From Planctomycetota bacterium (lineage in GTDB: Bacteria; Planctomycetota; Planctomycetia; Pirellulales; Thermoguttaceae): a DNA stretch of 45,191 nucleotides. The position numbers and the translations under genes were made by a program. Of this stretch, positions 15,957 to 26,545 are shown piece after piece. The DNA lies in contig JAUWNG010000013.1 in assembly GCA_030612765.1 (NCBI GenBank), forward strand, positions 1-45,191, read 5' to 3'. The notes beneath the pieces are model-generated. The model searched no databases. It was given only the letters and a program-made list of their open reading frames with translations, and had not been told where the DNA came from. Every line of letters begins with the position of its first letter. Positions within the stretch are counted from its first letter, which is position 1.

Positions 15957-16823
15957 CGAGTTCAACGCCGCCGCCAGGCGGGAAAGGAACTCGTACAGCG
16001 CGGCGGGGTCGGCGAGGCGGAACCGGGCGATCGACGGGGCGTCGGGGCCGACGCCGAGCGTGATGCCCGCCACGGCGGCGACCGCGTCGAAGGCGTCCGC
16101 GTCGTTCCCTCCGTCGCCGGCGTAAACCACCATCGCCTGCGGCGCGTCGAGATGGTCGAGGATCATCCGCACGGCGGTCCCCTTGTTCCAGCCCAGATCG
16201 GGCGCGATCTCCAAGGCCATCGGGCCTTCGTCGATCCGCATGCCGGCTCCCGCCGGGATCGTCCCAAAAAGGGGGACAGTCCCCTTCCAAACATTAGGGG
16301 GACAGTCCCCCTTTTTGAGACGATCGGCTTCCTCCCGCCGGGCAACCTCCTCGACGCGGCCACGCAATTGGTCGATCTGCTTCGCCGCCACGTCGCGATA
16401 GTGAACCGTGCATGCAAATCGTTTATCTTCCACCCATGCCCCGGGGTAGTCGGAGACGGCTTCGGTGAGCCGGGCGATCAGTTCGGCCGCCGTCGCTTCG
16501 GCCTCCTCGGCGCGGGGGTGGACGACTCGCTTCCCGTTCAGGTCCAACTCCATCCCGGCGGCGCCGGCGTAGTAGATGCCGGGCAGATCGACCAGCACCT
16601 TAAGCTCATCCAGCTTTCGCCCGCTGACCACGCCCACGTGTACGCGCGGCAGCGCCGCCAGTTGGGCCAGCAGCCGGCGGGTATCGGGTGCGAGTAGGGC
16701 CAACTCTGGCCGCGCGACGATCGGCGTCAGCGTGCCGTCGTAGTCCAGCAGCAGCACCAAGGCGCCCCCGTCGAGATAGAGCACTCGCAGCGCCTCGAGC
16801 GCGTCCTCGATCGAGGGACTCAT
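15954..16823 (-). CDS. otsB: Trehalose-6-phosphate phosphatase
   Basis: A 289-residue HAD-superfamily enzyme that removes the phosphate from trehalose-6-phosphate. HAD motif I is DYDGTLT (nucleophile D27, D29); VGVVSGRKL follows; the substrate-binding GWNKGTAV and the metal-binding YAGDGGNDADAF motifs are near the C-terminus. Its ATG overlaps the otsA stop (ATGA at 16823-16820). Residues 167-189 are encoded by a 69-base imperfect palindrome (16257-16325) that adds about 27 residues with flanks relative to the partial duplicate at 13583-13915; it lies just before the strand that leads back into the core domain, and the frame is kept. The stop codon is supplied by a second, unrelated palindrome. 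Confidence 0.92.
   Translation of the reverse strand: MSPSIEDALEALRVLYLDGGALVLLLDYDGTLTPIVARPELALLAPDTRRLLAQLAALPRVHVGVVSGRKLDELKVLVDLPGIYYAGAAGMELDLNGKRVVHPRAEEAEATAAELIARLTEAVSDYPGAWVEDKRFACTVHYRDVAAKQIDQLRGRVEEVARREEADRLKKGDCPPNVWKGTVPLFGTIPAGAGMRIDEGPMALEIAPDLGWNKGTAVRMILDHLDAPQAMVVYAGDGGNDADAFDAVAAVAGITLGVGPDAPSIARFRLADPAALYEFLSRLAAALNS
16257..16325. repeat. In-frame 69-bp palindrome inside otsB
   Basis: The left arm gatcgtcccaaaaaggggga and the right arm tccccctttttgagacgatc pair almost perfectly. Inside, gggacagtcccc occurs twice. Read on the otsB strand it encodes 23 residues including KKGDCPP and KGTVPLFGTI without a stop, in frame. The paralogous otsB fragment at 13583-13915 reads straight across this site without it. 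Confidence 0.92.
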
Positions 16824-18343
16824 ACCAACGCCTCCACGGCTTGCCGGGCCTCCGGTTCCGCGACGGTTTGCTGCGCCTCGACAAGCTTGCCGGCCTCGGA
16901 GAGCAGCTCACCCGCCCAACGATAGACGTTGTTTTCCTCGATTTGCTGCCGCATGCGGCGCATCCGCTGCTGCTGCTCCTCGGGCGACATCGTCAGGGCC
17001 GCGTACAACGCATCGGCGAACTCGTCCGTCGCGTAGGGGTTGATCATAATGGCGTCGGTCAACTCGCGGGCCGCGCCGGTGAACCGCGAAAGGACGAGCA
17101 CCCCCTGGTCGTCGTCCCGGGCCGCGACGAACTCCTTCGCCACCAGGTTCATGCCGTCGTGGAGCGAGGAGACCACGCACCCGGCCGCGATCCGGTAGAG
17201 CGGGAAAATGCGATTGGGGCCATAATGCTCGTTGACGAAGATGATCGGCCGCCACGAACCTTGGCCGTGGCGCCAATTGATTTCCTCGACCAACGTGTCG
17301 AGCCGCTCGTTCAGCCGCCGATAGGCCGCGATGTGGATCCGGCTCGGCGCGCCGATCTGAAGCAGCACGAACTTGCCCTTCAACTCCGGGTGGCGCTCCA
17401 GCAGGCGATCCACCGCGGCGAAGCGTTCGGGGATGCCTTTCGTGTAATCGACCCGGTCGACCGCGATCAGCAACTTCCGGTCGCGCAGACCGAACTGTTT
17501 GCGCAAGCTGTACTCCATCCCCTCGATGGCCGGCGGCAGCCAGGACTGCACCGAATCAGGGTCGATGCTGATCGGCTGCGGGCGGACGATGGTCGTTCTG
17601 CCGCCGCGAGTGACGGAGAACTGCTCCATGTCCACCTTGGCCTCGATCGCCCTATCGACGGTGTCGAGGAAGTTGTTGCAGTGGTGCTGGATGTGGAACG
17701 AAAGCAGATCGTTGCCCAGCAGCCCATCGAGTATCTCTTCCCGCCACGGGCAGACGCGGAACACCTCCCGGTTTGGCCAGGGGATGTGCCAGAATTGGAC
17801 GACGACCAGATTGTCGCGTGCGTTTTTGAGCATCCGCGGCAGCAGTGCGAAGTGGTAGTCCTGAATGAAGACCACCGCCGGTTCGTCGCCCACTTCTTCC
17901 AAAACGGCGTCGGCGAACTTACGGTTCACCCGCCGGTATTGGCGCCAATGCCGGGAATCGAACCGGGGTCGCGTGTAGGCCACGTGACAGAGCGGCCAGA
18001 GGGCCTCGTTGGAAAAACCGTAGTAGTACCCCTTCTCCTCCGCCTTTGAAAGCCAGACACGGCGCAGTGTATAGGCGGGGTCTTCCGGCGGGACGGCCAC
18101 GCGGTCGAACGGATCGACCGTCGCGCGGTCCGCCGTTCCGCCGCCGTGGGCCACCCACACGCCGCCGCATGCCTGCATCACCGGGTCCAGCGCGGTAGTC
18201 AGTCCGCTGGCCGGCCGAATGCAACGGATATCATCCTCTTCGTAGGTGTGGATGTATGGTTCGCGGTTGGCGACGACCACCAATTTGGCCTCACCCAACC
18301 GCTCCCGCACCACGTCCTCCAACCGTTGTTTGGTCCAAGCCAT
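16820..18343 (-). CDS. otsA: Trehalose-6-phosphate synthase (GT20)
   Basis: A 507-residue family 20 glycosyltransferase joining UDP- (or other NDP-) glucose and glucose-6-phosphate. Recognisable blocks are VVVANREPY at the N-terminus, LWPLCHV, the [12 protein letters not shown] strand, [31 protein letters not shown] (phosphate/UDP-binding R and K), and [16 protein letters not shown] near the C-terminus (E binding the sugar nucleotide). ATG 18343 is preferred since AAAGGAG precedes it by about 7 bases; an ATG 18 codons upstream lacks this. It is coupled to otsB by a 4-base overlap and lies 187 bases after the TreT gene on the same strand. Confidence 0.94.
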   Translation of the reverse strand: MAWTKQRLEDVVRERLGEAKLVVVANREPYIHTYEEDDIRCIRPASGLTTALDPVMQACGGVWVAHGGGTADRATVDPFDRVAVPPEDPAYTLRRVWLSKAEEKGYYYGFSNEALWPLCHVAYTRPRFDSRHWRQYRRVNRKFADAVLEEVGDEPAVVFIQDYHFALLPRMLKNARDNLVVVQFWHIPWPNREVFRVCPWREEILDGLLGNDLLSFHIQHHCNNFLDTVDRAIEAKVDMEQFSVTRGGRTTIVRPQPISIDPDSVQSWLPPAIEGMEYSLRKQFGLRDRKLLIAVDRVDYTKGIPERFAAVDRLLERHPELKGKFVLLQIGAPSRIHIAAYRRLNERLDTLVEEINWRHGQGSWRPIIFVNEHYGPNRIFPLYRIAAGCVVSSLHDGMNLVAKEFVAARDDDQGVLVLSRFTGAARELTDAIMINPYATDEFADALYAALTMSPEEQQQRMRRMRQQIEENNVYRWAGELLSEAGKLVEAQQTVAEPEARQAVEALV

Positions 18344-18394
18344 GTCGTACTCCTTTCCTTTCTGCGCCTCTTTCCACTGTTCCAACCAGTGTCT

Positions 18395-18474
18395 CAATAG
18401 CCGGGGGCTAACAGCCCCCGGAACGCGCGTGAATTGCGGATTTCTCTCCGGGGGCTGTTAGCCCCCGGCTATTG
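18395..18474. repeat. CAATAGCCGGGGGCTAACAGCCCCCGG inverted-repeat pair
   Basis: An 80-base unit with terminal inverted repeats caatagccgggggct and agcccccggctattg; each end is itself a hairpin (gggggctaacagccccc / gggggctgttagccccc). It lies between the treT stop and the otsA start, so it could attenuate read-through into otsA. Confidence 0.85.
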
Positions 18475-18530
18475 TTCACTCGTTTCTATCCGACGGTTCA
18501 CAGCCACGGTCGCCGATCATCCGCACCACG

Positions 18531-19760
18531 TTACACGACAAGACTGTCGGGTTCCGGACGATCCAAACTCAACACCATCGTGAAATAGTCACGTAGATGC
18601 CTCGTGAGAAGAAAATGCTCGCGCACGAAATCGTATCCGTTCTGGCCCATCCGCAGCCGTTTGTCGTTGTACCGCATTAAGTAACGGATGCGGTAGGCGG
18701 CGCCGGCCGGCGAATGGACGAGAAAACCCGTGTGGTAATCGTGTACTTGCAGGGTGATTCCGCCACAGGCGCCGCCGATCACCGGCTTGCCTTTCCACAG
18801 GGCCTCGGTCACGGTCAGCCCGAACCCCTCGCGGATCGACTTCTGCAGCACCACGATCGCCGAACGCTGCAAGGCGTTGATGTCGCGGTGGGCGTCCGGC
18901 GGCAGCAGCAACACCTTCAAGTCCTTGTCCTCGCCGGCCCAGTCGAGCACCTCGCGGAGCACTTCGGCCCCCTCGGGATCGTCCTCGGCGGGACCGCCGG
19001 CCAACACCAGTTGCAAACCCGCGTGATACGGCTTCAGCAGCCGGTAGGCCTCGATCACTCCCAGCGGATCCTTGAATCGGTCGAACCGCGACACTTGCAG
19101 CAGCATCGGCCGGTCCGGGTCGATGTCCAGGCGGGTCAGCGTCTCTAAACGCTCCGCCTCGGGGATCGGGCAGTTCTTGTCCGACAACGGGTCGATCGAC
19201 GGCGGGATCAGAAACATCGGGCAAGCCACCGGCCGGGTAAACGCGGCCATCGAAAAAATCGTCGCTTCGTACTGCGGCAGGGCCGCCTCCAAATACTTCC
19301 AAACTCCCCGATCGGGCCGCGAGGCGTCGATGTGACACCGCCATATCCAGCGGCCTACCTGATCCTTGGGCGTGAACTGCGGCAAGTATATCGGCTGCGG
19401 ATCATGCACGAACACCACGTCCGCATGGAGGTTCAAGCGTTCGGCGTTTTCGCGGTTTATTTCGTAATGCAGGTCGTAATCGCGTTTTTTCAGCGAAACC
19501 GGCAACCCTTGCAGGCCGTTGTGGAAAGACTTGGTGACGCGGTAGAAATCGGCCGTCCCCTCGAGTACCTCCCAACTGGCGTCGATGCCCAGCTCCTGCA
19601 TCAAGGGGATCATCCAACGGAGGATTTCCGCCACTCCGCCGCCGTTTCTCGTGGAGTTGACGTGGACCACCCGCTTGCCCGCCAGCCGTTCGGCCAGGCG
19701 GTACAACCGTTGGATCTCATGGTGGCCCACCACCTCTTCGTAACGATCGAGCAACTTCAT
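18531..19760 (-). CDS. treT: TreT-type trehalose synthase (GT4 glycosyltransferase)
   Basis: A 409-residue GT4 enzyme matching trehalose glycosyltransferring synthase, which makes trehalose directly from NDP-glucose and glucose and can run in reverse. The diagnostic N-terminus VVHVNSTRNGGGVAEILRWMIPLMQELGID is followed by FYRVTKSFHNGLQG, VFVHDPQP, the donor-binding LQVSRFDRFKDPLGVIEAY, and the acidic motif REGFGLTVTEALWKGKPVIGG. AAGG lies about 8 bases before the ATG. It is third in a tight minus-strand unit: the DUF5752 gene ends 11 bases upstream. Together with otsA/otsB it gives this organism two routes to trehalose. Confidence 0.87.
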   Translation of the reverse strand: MKLLDRYEEVVGHHEIQRLYRLAERLAGKRVVHVNSTRNGGGVAEILRWMIPLMQELGIDASWEVLEGTADFYRVTKSFHNGLQGLPVSLKKRDYDLHYEINRENAERLNLHADVVFVHDPQPIYLPQFTPKDQVGRWIWRCHIDASRPDRGVWKYLEAALPQYEATIFSMAAFTRPVACPMFLIPPSIDPLSDKNCPIPEAERLETLTRLDIDPDRPMLLQVSRFDRFKDPLGVIEAYRLLKPYHAGLQLVLAGGPAEDDPEGAEVLREVLDWAGEDKDLKVLLLPPDAHRDINALQRSAIVVLQKSIREGFGLTVTEALWKGKPVIGGACGGITLQVHDYHTGFLVHSPAGAAYRIRYLMRYNDKRLRMGQNGYDFVREHFLLTRHLRDYFTMVLSLDRPEPDSLVV

Positions 19761-19771
19761 GCGGACGCCTT

Positions 19772-20434
19772 CTATGTCACGGTCGGTACAAACGAGTGTT
19801 GTTGAAACAAATCGAGTATTTCTTTATGCAACTGACTCAGGTTCAGAAAGTAAAAGTCGATCTCCCGCAAACCGGTCACCAGTTCCTTGCAGGTGTCGAA
19901 CTGTTCCAGCCAGAACGAAAAATCGTCGGTTTGCCCCCCGGTCCGTCGCCGGGCTTCGTGAACGTGAAAAAACAAGGACCGCAAGGACATGCGCTCGACC
20001 GTTTCGACCAGCGCCGCCGGCGTGGGTATCCGCTCGCCGGTGTCGTAGGCCACCAATCGCGAGGCCACCAGGTGCAACTCAAAACCGGAACGGCACCAGG
20101 GAATGCGATCCTGTCCCCACAGCCGGTCCTCGATCGTGTCGATCAGCGTAGACCGGAGACCGGCGATCGACGTTTCCTTGTAAGGGTCCACCAACCCAAG
20201 CTCTTCGGCCAACACCGGGTCTCCCAACGCCTCCCAGCACCAGCGGGCCAGGTCGTTGGGAAACTCGTACATCTCGAAGTGGTCCTCCAGCGGACAGCGG
20301 AGCATGTGGTGTTCCAACACGGCGTCGGGCACCGTGCGCACGGCGTCGAGCAACTCGCGCAGATTCGAGCAATTCCGGCCGATGGCGCGGCGTGCAAGAC
20401 TGCAATCCACCAGTACAAATGGTTCAACGGCCAT
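19772..20434 (-). CDS. DUF5752 family protein
   Basis: A 220-residue protein that I recognise as the DUF5752 family, known as a companion of TreT-like trehalose glycosyltransferases; its function is not established. The N-terminal half includes a conserved segment around LEHHMLRC, HFEMYEFPNDLARW and ALGDPVLAEELGLVDPY; the C-terminal half is helical (about 140-215, LFFHVHEARRRTGG...DDFSFWLEQ) and aromatic-rich. It has no signal peptide. It starts 9 bases after the small membrane protein gene and ends 11 bases before the treT ATG, so it is almost surely co-transcribed and may regulate or stabilise TreT. Confidence 0.78.
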   Translation of the reverse strand: MAVEPFVLVDCSLARRAIGRNCSNLRELLDAVRTVPDAVLEHHMLRCPLEDHFEMYEFPNDLARWCWEALGDPVLAEELGLVDPYKETSIAGLRSTLIDTIEDRLWGQDRIPWCRSGFELHLVASRLVAYDTGERIPTPAALVETVERMSLRSLFFHVHEARRRTGGQTDDFSFWLEQFDTCKELVTGLREIDFYFLNLSQLHKEILDLFQQHSFVPTVT

Positions 20435-20443
20435 CTTCTATTC

Positions 20444-20806
20444 TCAGCCTCCGTCCAGAACGTGATTGCCCAGCAGGTTGGCCACGATCCACGCCGAGGC
20501 GGCCACTATCGGCAACGACCACGCGTATCGCCGGAAATCTCTCCACGTGGACTGCTCACCGGCGCTGGTGGTCCCCTGGCCCGACCGTTGGTCCAACCAG
20601 CGGCCGAAAATCATCGACGCCACGACCACGAAGAACGCAATGTCCAACGCGGCCACCCAACCGCTCTCCGACGCCGTAGTCCCCCACAACAACAGCAGCA
20701 AAACCAGCGGACCAAGGACCACCCAAAACAAATGCGATCCCAACACGGCAAAGCTGGTGACGGTGATAGGTTCCGTCGGCTCTTTCCGATTGTCTTCGGC
20801 GTTCAT
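20444..20806 (-). CDS. Hypothetical membrane protein, first gene of the treT unit
   Basis: A 120-residue protein with a short acidic cytoplasmic-like N-terminus (MNAEDNRKEPTEP), three or four hydrophobic helices (about 16-43, 49-68, 92-112) and a small polar loop (RWLDQRSGQGTTSAGEQ). No family is recognised. ATG 20806 is chosen because GGAGGTGTGCC precedes it; a longer frame upstream runs through a repeat region. It leads the tight minus-strand series with DUF5752 and treT, so it may be a membrane sensor or anchor for that set (inference). Confidence 0.7.
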   Translation of the reverse strand: MNAEDNRKEPTEPITVTSFAVLGSHLFWVVLGPLVLLLLLWGTTASESGWVAALDIAFFVVVASMIFGRWLDQRSGQGTTSAGEQSTWRDFRRYAWSLPIVAASAWIVANLLGNHVLDGG

Positions 20807-20862
20807 GGCACACCTCCAACCCGGTCCTGACTCTCCATCAATAACGATGTTAATGGTCGTTC

Positions 20863-21001
20863 GTAGGGCGCGTAAAACGCACCATTGCACACTGTGGATG
20901 GTGCGATTGGGTGGCACGCCCAGAACAAAGTGATGGGCGTGGCCCCGAGGAAACACGCCCTTCGCTGCGCTCAGGGACATGCCACCCAATTGCACCCTAC
21001 G
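20863..21001. repeat. GTAGGGCGCGT-type nested inverted repeat, copy 3
   Basis: The outer arms are cgtagggcgcgtaaaacgca / tgcaccctacg. Within it a second stem pairs gattgggtggcacg (about 20909) with catgccacccaatt (about 20979). Same family as 2452-2505 and 12461-12534, but with an extra unit nested inside. Confidence 0.75.
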
Positions 21002-21420
21002 AATCGTGTTGCCAAACGCATGCGTCCGGCGGACTATCGCCGCACGCCCGCTTCGTCATGGCAGCGGCAGCCACGACGCCACATCGGGCGAAGCGCTCGC
21101 CCCAAAAGACCCCAAAAGGGATCGGCCGCCGAAACATGGAACAACATCGGAACACTCCCGTTGCGGCAGTCAACGCGATGTCGTCACCAGCTAAACCCTA
21201 CGATATAACAAATGAGGAGTATACCGTGGCTCAATTTGGCTTTGCCCCTCATTGTACACTAGAAGTGCGTTTCCAAACACAGGTGGCGACCTCGAAGCCG
21301 TAAGTTGTTCTCCGCCAATAGGTTGTGACGCCGCTCTCCCGCCCCCCCAAACTCGTGGACCAGACGGTTTACGCGAAACCAAGGACTAAGATACTATCTG
21401 AGGCGTCCGGTAATAATACC

Positions 21421-21504
21421 ATTTAGCCCGCCGTGAAAACACGGCGGGCAGCGGTGGTTGGGCGCGCCAGACCGTGCCCCGGGTGTATTCACCGGGGCTA
21501 GATA
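21421..21504. repeat. TTTAGCCCGCCGTG-type inverted repeat, copy 2
   Basis: It starts atttagcccgccgtgaaaac and ends gtattcaccggggctagat, like 9615-9699. It is 86 bases upstream of the glgX start. Confidence 0.75.
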
Positions 21505-21590
21505 GCTGTTTTTTCGGGCCAATTCCCGGACGCCCTCATTCAATGGTATGCTTGCCGAGTAAGGCTGTCTGGCCGTGGAGTGAATTATCG

Positions 21591-23726
<2,136 letters not shown>

Positions 23727-23744
23727 ATCTAGCACCCTACTTTC

Positions 23745-24734
23745 TCACGACAAGCCGGCCGCCGCCAGACGGCGCATCCCTTCGGCCGTCGAGATCGTCG
23801 GGCGATAGCCAAAATCCTCGCGGGCGCGAGTGATGTCGAAATAGTGCGAAGTGGACAACTGCGCGGCGAGGAACCGACACATCGGCGGCTCGTCGCGGCG
23901 GCGCAACAGCCCGTACAACGCCTCGTAAAACAGACCTAAAATCCAGGCCGCACGGGCCGAGATCGACTTCTGCACCGGCGGCAGGTCGGCCAGGGCCAGA
24001 ATCTCGTCGATCCACCGCCAGCAGTTCACCGGCTCGCCTTGGCTGATGAAGTATGCCCGGCCGGCGGCCAGCGAGCCGGGCGTCAGTGCGTCGGCCGCCA
24101 ACAGATGGGCCGAAGCGGCGTTCTCGACGTACACCGTGTCGATCATGTTCTTGCCATCGCCCACTCGGCGCAGCCGGCCCGTGCGTGCGTCGGCCAGAAG
24201 CCGCGGGATCAAGTGCCTGTCACGCGGTCCCCAGATCAAGTGCGGCCGAAGCGCGCAGGTCAGCAGTCCTTCCTTGCCGTTGCCGGCCAGCACGTGCTGC
24301 TCTGCCAACGCCTTCGAGTGGGGATAGTGGCAGAGCCAGCGGCGTGGATAGGGGACCGATTCGTCCACGCCCTCCTGGCTGCGTCCGTCGAATGTGACGC
24401 TGGGGCTGCTGGTGTAGACGAGCCGCCGGACGCCGTGGGTCAGACAGCCCTCGACGACGTGGCGGGTGGCGAGTGTGTTGTTGTCGAAGAAGTGTTTCCA
24501 CGTGCCGCCGAAACCGGTCACGCCGCCGACGTGAAACACCACGTCCACGCCGCGGCACGCTTCGACCACCATCGGCCGGTCGCGCAGATCGGCGCGGACC
24601 GTTTCGACGCCCAGTTCGTCCAGCCGCGGGCAATTTCTCCGGCAGATCGCCCGGACCCGGTCGCCGCGCTCGACGAGTTGTTCGACGACGTACAGCCCAA
24701 GAAAGCCTCCGCCGCCGGTGACCAATGCGTTCAC
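23745..24734 (-). CDS. NAD-dependent epimerase/dehydratase, 3-beta-HSD-like
   Basis: A 329-residue extended short-chain dehydrogenase. The N-terminal NAD motif is GGGGFLG (8-14), the active site is the TSSPS serine region plus YPHSK (Y and K), and the family loop LRPHLIWGPRD follows. It most resembles the 3-beta-hydroxysteroid dehydrogenase/isomerase-like group (such as OleD-type or hopanoid/sterol-related reductases) more than sugar-nucleotide epimerases; the substrate is unknown. It is convergent with glgX. Confidence 0.85.
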   Translation of the reverse strand: MNALVTGGGGFLGLYVVEQLVERGDRVRAICRRNCPRLDELGVETVRADLRDRPMVVEACRGVDVVFHVGGVTGFGGTWKHFFDNNTLATRHVVEGCLTHGVRRLVYTSSPSVTFDGRSQEGVDESVPYPRRWLCHYPHSKALAEQHVLAGNGKEGLLTCALRPHLIWGPRDRHLIPRLLADARTGRLRRVGDGKNMIDTVYVENAASAHLLAADALTPGSLAAGRAYFISQGEPVNCWRWIDEILALADLPPVQKSISARAAWILGLFYEALYGLLRRRDEPPMCRFLAAQLSTSHYFDITRAREDFGYRPTISTAEGMRRLAAAGLS

Positions 24735-24789
24735 AAGATTCTTTCCCGCACAAAGGAGATTGCGTTGTGGTCCTTATTCGTTACTCCAC

Positions 24790-24923
24790 TAACCCGGGAT
24801 TATTCATAAGGGGTGTCATGGGTAAGCGCAGCTTACCCGTGTGCCCCTACACCGCACCACGGGTAAGCTGCGCTTACCCATGGCACCCACCAAATTTCAG
24901 GTTCTGTGAATAATCCGGGCTTA
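24790..24923. mobile_element. MITE-like nested inverted repeat ending in the gnd stop codon
   Basis: A 134-base unit with outer inverted repeats taacccgggattattca (24790) and tgaataatccgggctta (to 24923), and a strong inner stem pairing catgggtaagcgcagcttac (about 24818) with gtaagctgcgcttacccatg (about 24863). No coding capacity. Its last three bases are the complement of the TAA stop of gnd. The end sequence aataatccgggct recurs at 13573-13585. Confidence 0.75.
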
Positions 24924-26402
24924 CGGTTCTTTCCGCAAGCGGAGCCAGTCGCTGTGGAAAACGCCCTCGCGGTCGACGCGGTTGTACGTATGGGCGCCGA
25001 AGTAGTCGCGCTGGGCCTGCAACAGGTTGGCCGGCAGCCGTTCGGAACGATAACCGTCGTAATACGCCAATGCGGACGACAGCGCGGGGACGGGTATACC
25101 CAGCCGGACGGCCGTCGTCACCACGTTGCGCCACGAGGTCTGGGCCTTGCGGACCGCCTTCCTGAAGTACGGGGCCAGCAGCAGGTTGTCCGGCGGCTTG
25201 TGGGACAGGTTGCCAACCTGTCCTACGTCGTCAAACGCCTCCTTGATCCGTTCGAGGAACACGGCCCGGATGATGCACCCGCCGCGCCACAGCATGGCGA
25301 TTTCGCCGAACTTCAGCGGCCAGTCGTGTTCCTTCGCCGCGGCCTGAAGCTGGACGTAGCCTTGGGCGTAGCTGCAAATCTTCGAGGCATAGAGCGCTTG
25401 CCGCACCTGCTCGATGAACTTCGCGCGGTCGCCGCGGAACTTCGCCGTCGGTCCCTTTAATACTTTGCTCGCTCGGACCCGCGCGTCTTTCATTGCCGAC
25501 AGGGACCGGGCGTAGACGGCCTCGGTCACAAGCGTGCTCGGCACACCGAGGTCCAATGCCAGTTGGCTCATCCACTTGCCCGTCCCCTTCGCGCCGGCGG
25601 TGTCCAGAATCATGTCGACCAGATAGCCGTTGTGGGACAGGTTGCCAACCTGTCCTACGTCGTCGCGGACACTGAAGATGTCGCGGGTAATCTCGATCAA
25701 GTAGCTGTTCAACTCGCCTTCGTACCACTCTTGGAACACGTCGTACAACTCGTCGTTGGTCAGACCCAGGGCGTTCTTGAGCATCCAGTAGGCCTCGCAG
25801 ATCAACTGCATGTCGCCGTACTCGATGCCGTTGTGGACCATTTTGACGTAATGACCCGCGCCGCGCGGCCCGACCCATTCGCAACAGGGGACGCCGTCGC
25901 CGGGGCCGACCTTGGCGGCGATGGCCTGAAAGATCGGCTTGACCAGCGGCCAGGCTTTTTCGCTTCCGCCGGGCATCATGCTGGGGCCTTTCAGCGCGCC
26001 CTCTTCGCCGCCCGAGACGCCGGTGCCGACGTAGAGCAGTCCCTTCGACTCGACGTACTTAGTGCGTCGTTCGGTCTCGCTGAAATGCGTGTTTCCGCCG
26101 TCGATAATCACGTCGCCCGGTTCGAGTAGCGGGATCAGTTTTTCGATGAACGCATCGACGGCCGCCCCGGCCTTGACCATCAGCATCACTTTTCGCGGCG
26201 AGGCGAGGCTTTCGACCAACTCTTCGAGCGAATGGCAGCCGACGAAGTTTTTCCCTTTCGCGCGGCCATTGATGAGTTCATCAACTTTGCTTGTGGTGCG
26301 GTTAAATACCGCGATTTTGAATCCCCGGCTTTCGATGTTCAGGGCCAGATTCTCGCCCATCACGGCCAGGCCGATCAGTCCGATGTCGCAATTGTTTGGC
26401 AT
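24921..26402 (-). CDS. gnd: 6-phosphogluconate dehydrogenase, decarboxylating
   Basis: A 493-residue enzyme oxidising 6-phosphogluconate to ribulose-5-phosphate and CO2 in the pentose phosphate pathway. It has the NADP-binding [12 protein letters not shown] (about 10-21), the NRTTSKVD coenzyme loop, [21 protein letters not shown] (substrate site), [13 protein letters not shown] (catalytic K and E) and the C-terminal [18 protein letters not shown] tail that reaches into the partner subunit. Two loops carry VGQVGNLSH (residues 249-257 and 393-401), each encoded by a 27-base palindrome and each adding about 8 residues relative to E. coli Gnd as I know it. Both are flanked by otherwise well-conserved segments, so the enzyme is probably active. 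Confidence 0.95.
   Translation of the reverse strand: MPNNCDIGLIGLAVMGENLALNIESRGFKIAVFNRTTSKVDELINGRAKGKNFVGCHSLEELVESLASPRKVMLMVKAGAAVDAFIEKLIPLLEPGDVIIDGGNTHFSETERRTKYVESKGLLYVGTGVSGGEEGALKGPSMMPGGSEKAWPLVKPIFQAIAAKVGPGDGVPCCEWVGPRGAGHYVKMVHNGIEYGDMQLICEAYWMLKNALGLTNDELYDVFQEWYEGELNSYLIEITRDIFSVRDDVGQVGNLSHNGYLVDMILDTAGAKGTGKWMSQLALDLGVPSTLVTEAVYARSLSAMKDARVRASKVLKGPTAKFRGDRAKFIEQVRQALYASKICSYAQGYVQLQAAAKEHDWPLKFGEIAMLWRGGCIIRAVFLERIKEAFDDVGQVGNLSHKPPDNLLLAPYFRKAVRKAQTSWRNVVTTAVRLGIPVPALSSALAYYDGYRSERLPANLLQAQRDYFGAHTYNRVDREGVFHSDWLRLRKEP
25200..25226. repeat. VGQV-A/G-NLSH palindrome, copy 2 (in gnd, residues 393-401)
   Basis: On the gene strand it starts gtaggacaggttg at 25226, exactly at a codon boundary, and is preceded by GACGAC (two Asp codons). 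It falls where E. coli Gnd has the short loop before NLLLAPYF. Confidence 0.95.
25632..25658. repeat. VGQV-A/G-NLSH palindrome, copy 3 (in gnd, residues 249-257)
   Basis: On the gene strand it starts at 25658 on a codon boundary, again after GACGAC. It falls in the loop before GYLVDMILD. Confidence 0.95.
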
Positions 26403-26405
26403 GGT

Positions 26406-26441
26406 AGTTTTCAGTTATCAGTTTTCAGTTATCAGTGGTCG
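26406..26441. repeat. Short direct repeat GTTTTCAGTTATCA
   Basis: Two tandem copies of the unit gttttcagttatca, then cagtgg, lie just upstream of gnd. Such repeats are common between genes in this phylum. Confidence 0.7.
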
Positions 26442-26479
26442 TGAAGCGGCCGGGCTTGCCCGGCGTTGTTGGAGTAGAT

Positions 26480-26545
26480 CGAGGGCCGTCGTGCCGACGG
26501 CCGCTAAACGACTTCCGCACTATCCACTACCCACTACTTCCCACG
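26480..26545. repeat. GGCCGTCGTGCCGACGGCC palindrome next to a CTATCCACTACCCACTAC repeat
   Basis: The palindrome agggccgtcgtgccgacggc (about 26482) is followed by cgctaaacgac, and then by ctatccactacccactac (26520 onwards). The latter is read into the HAD gene: on the gene strand it forms the last codons and the TAG stop. Relatives of both parts lie at 42166-42455. Confidence 0.7.

Larger units (their letters stand above)
20807..21590. other. Divergent intergenic region between the treT unit and glgX
   Basis: This 784-base gap must hold the promoters of both carbohydrate units. It contains the long nested inverted repeat at 20863-21001 and the TTTAGCCCGCCGTG element at 21421-21504. Between them (about 21002-21420) I find no convincing gene; reading frames are arginine- and proline-rich noise. 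Confidence 0.5.
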
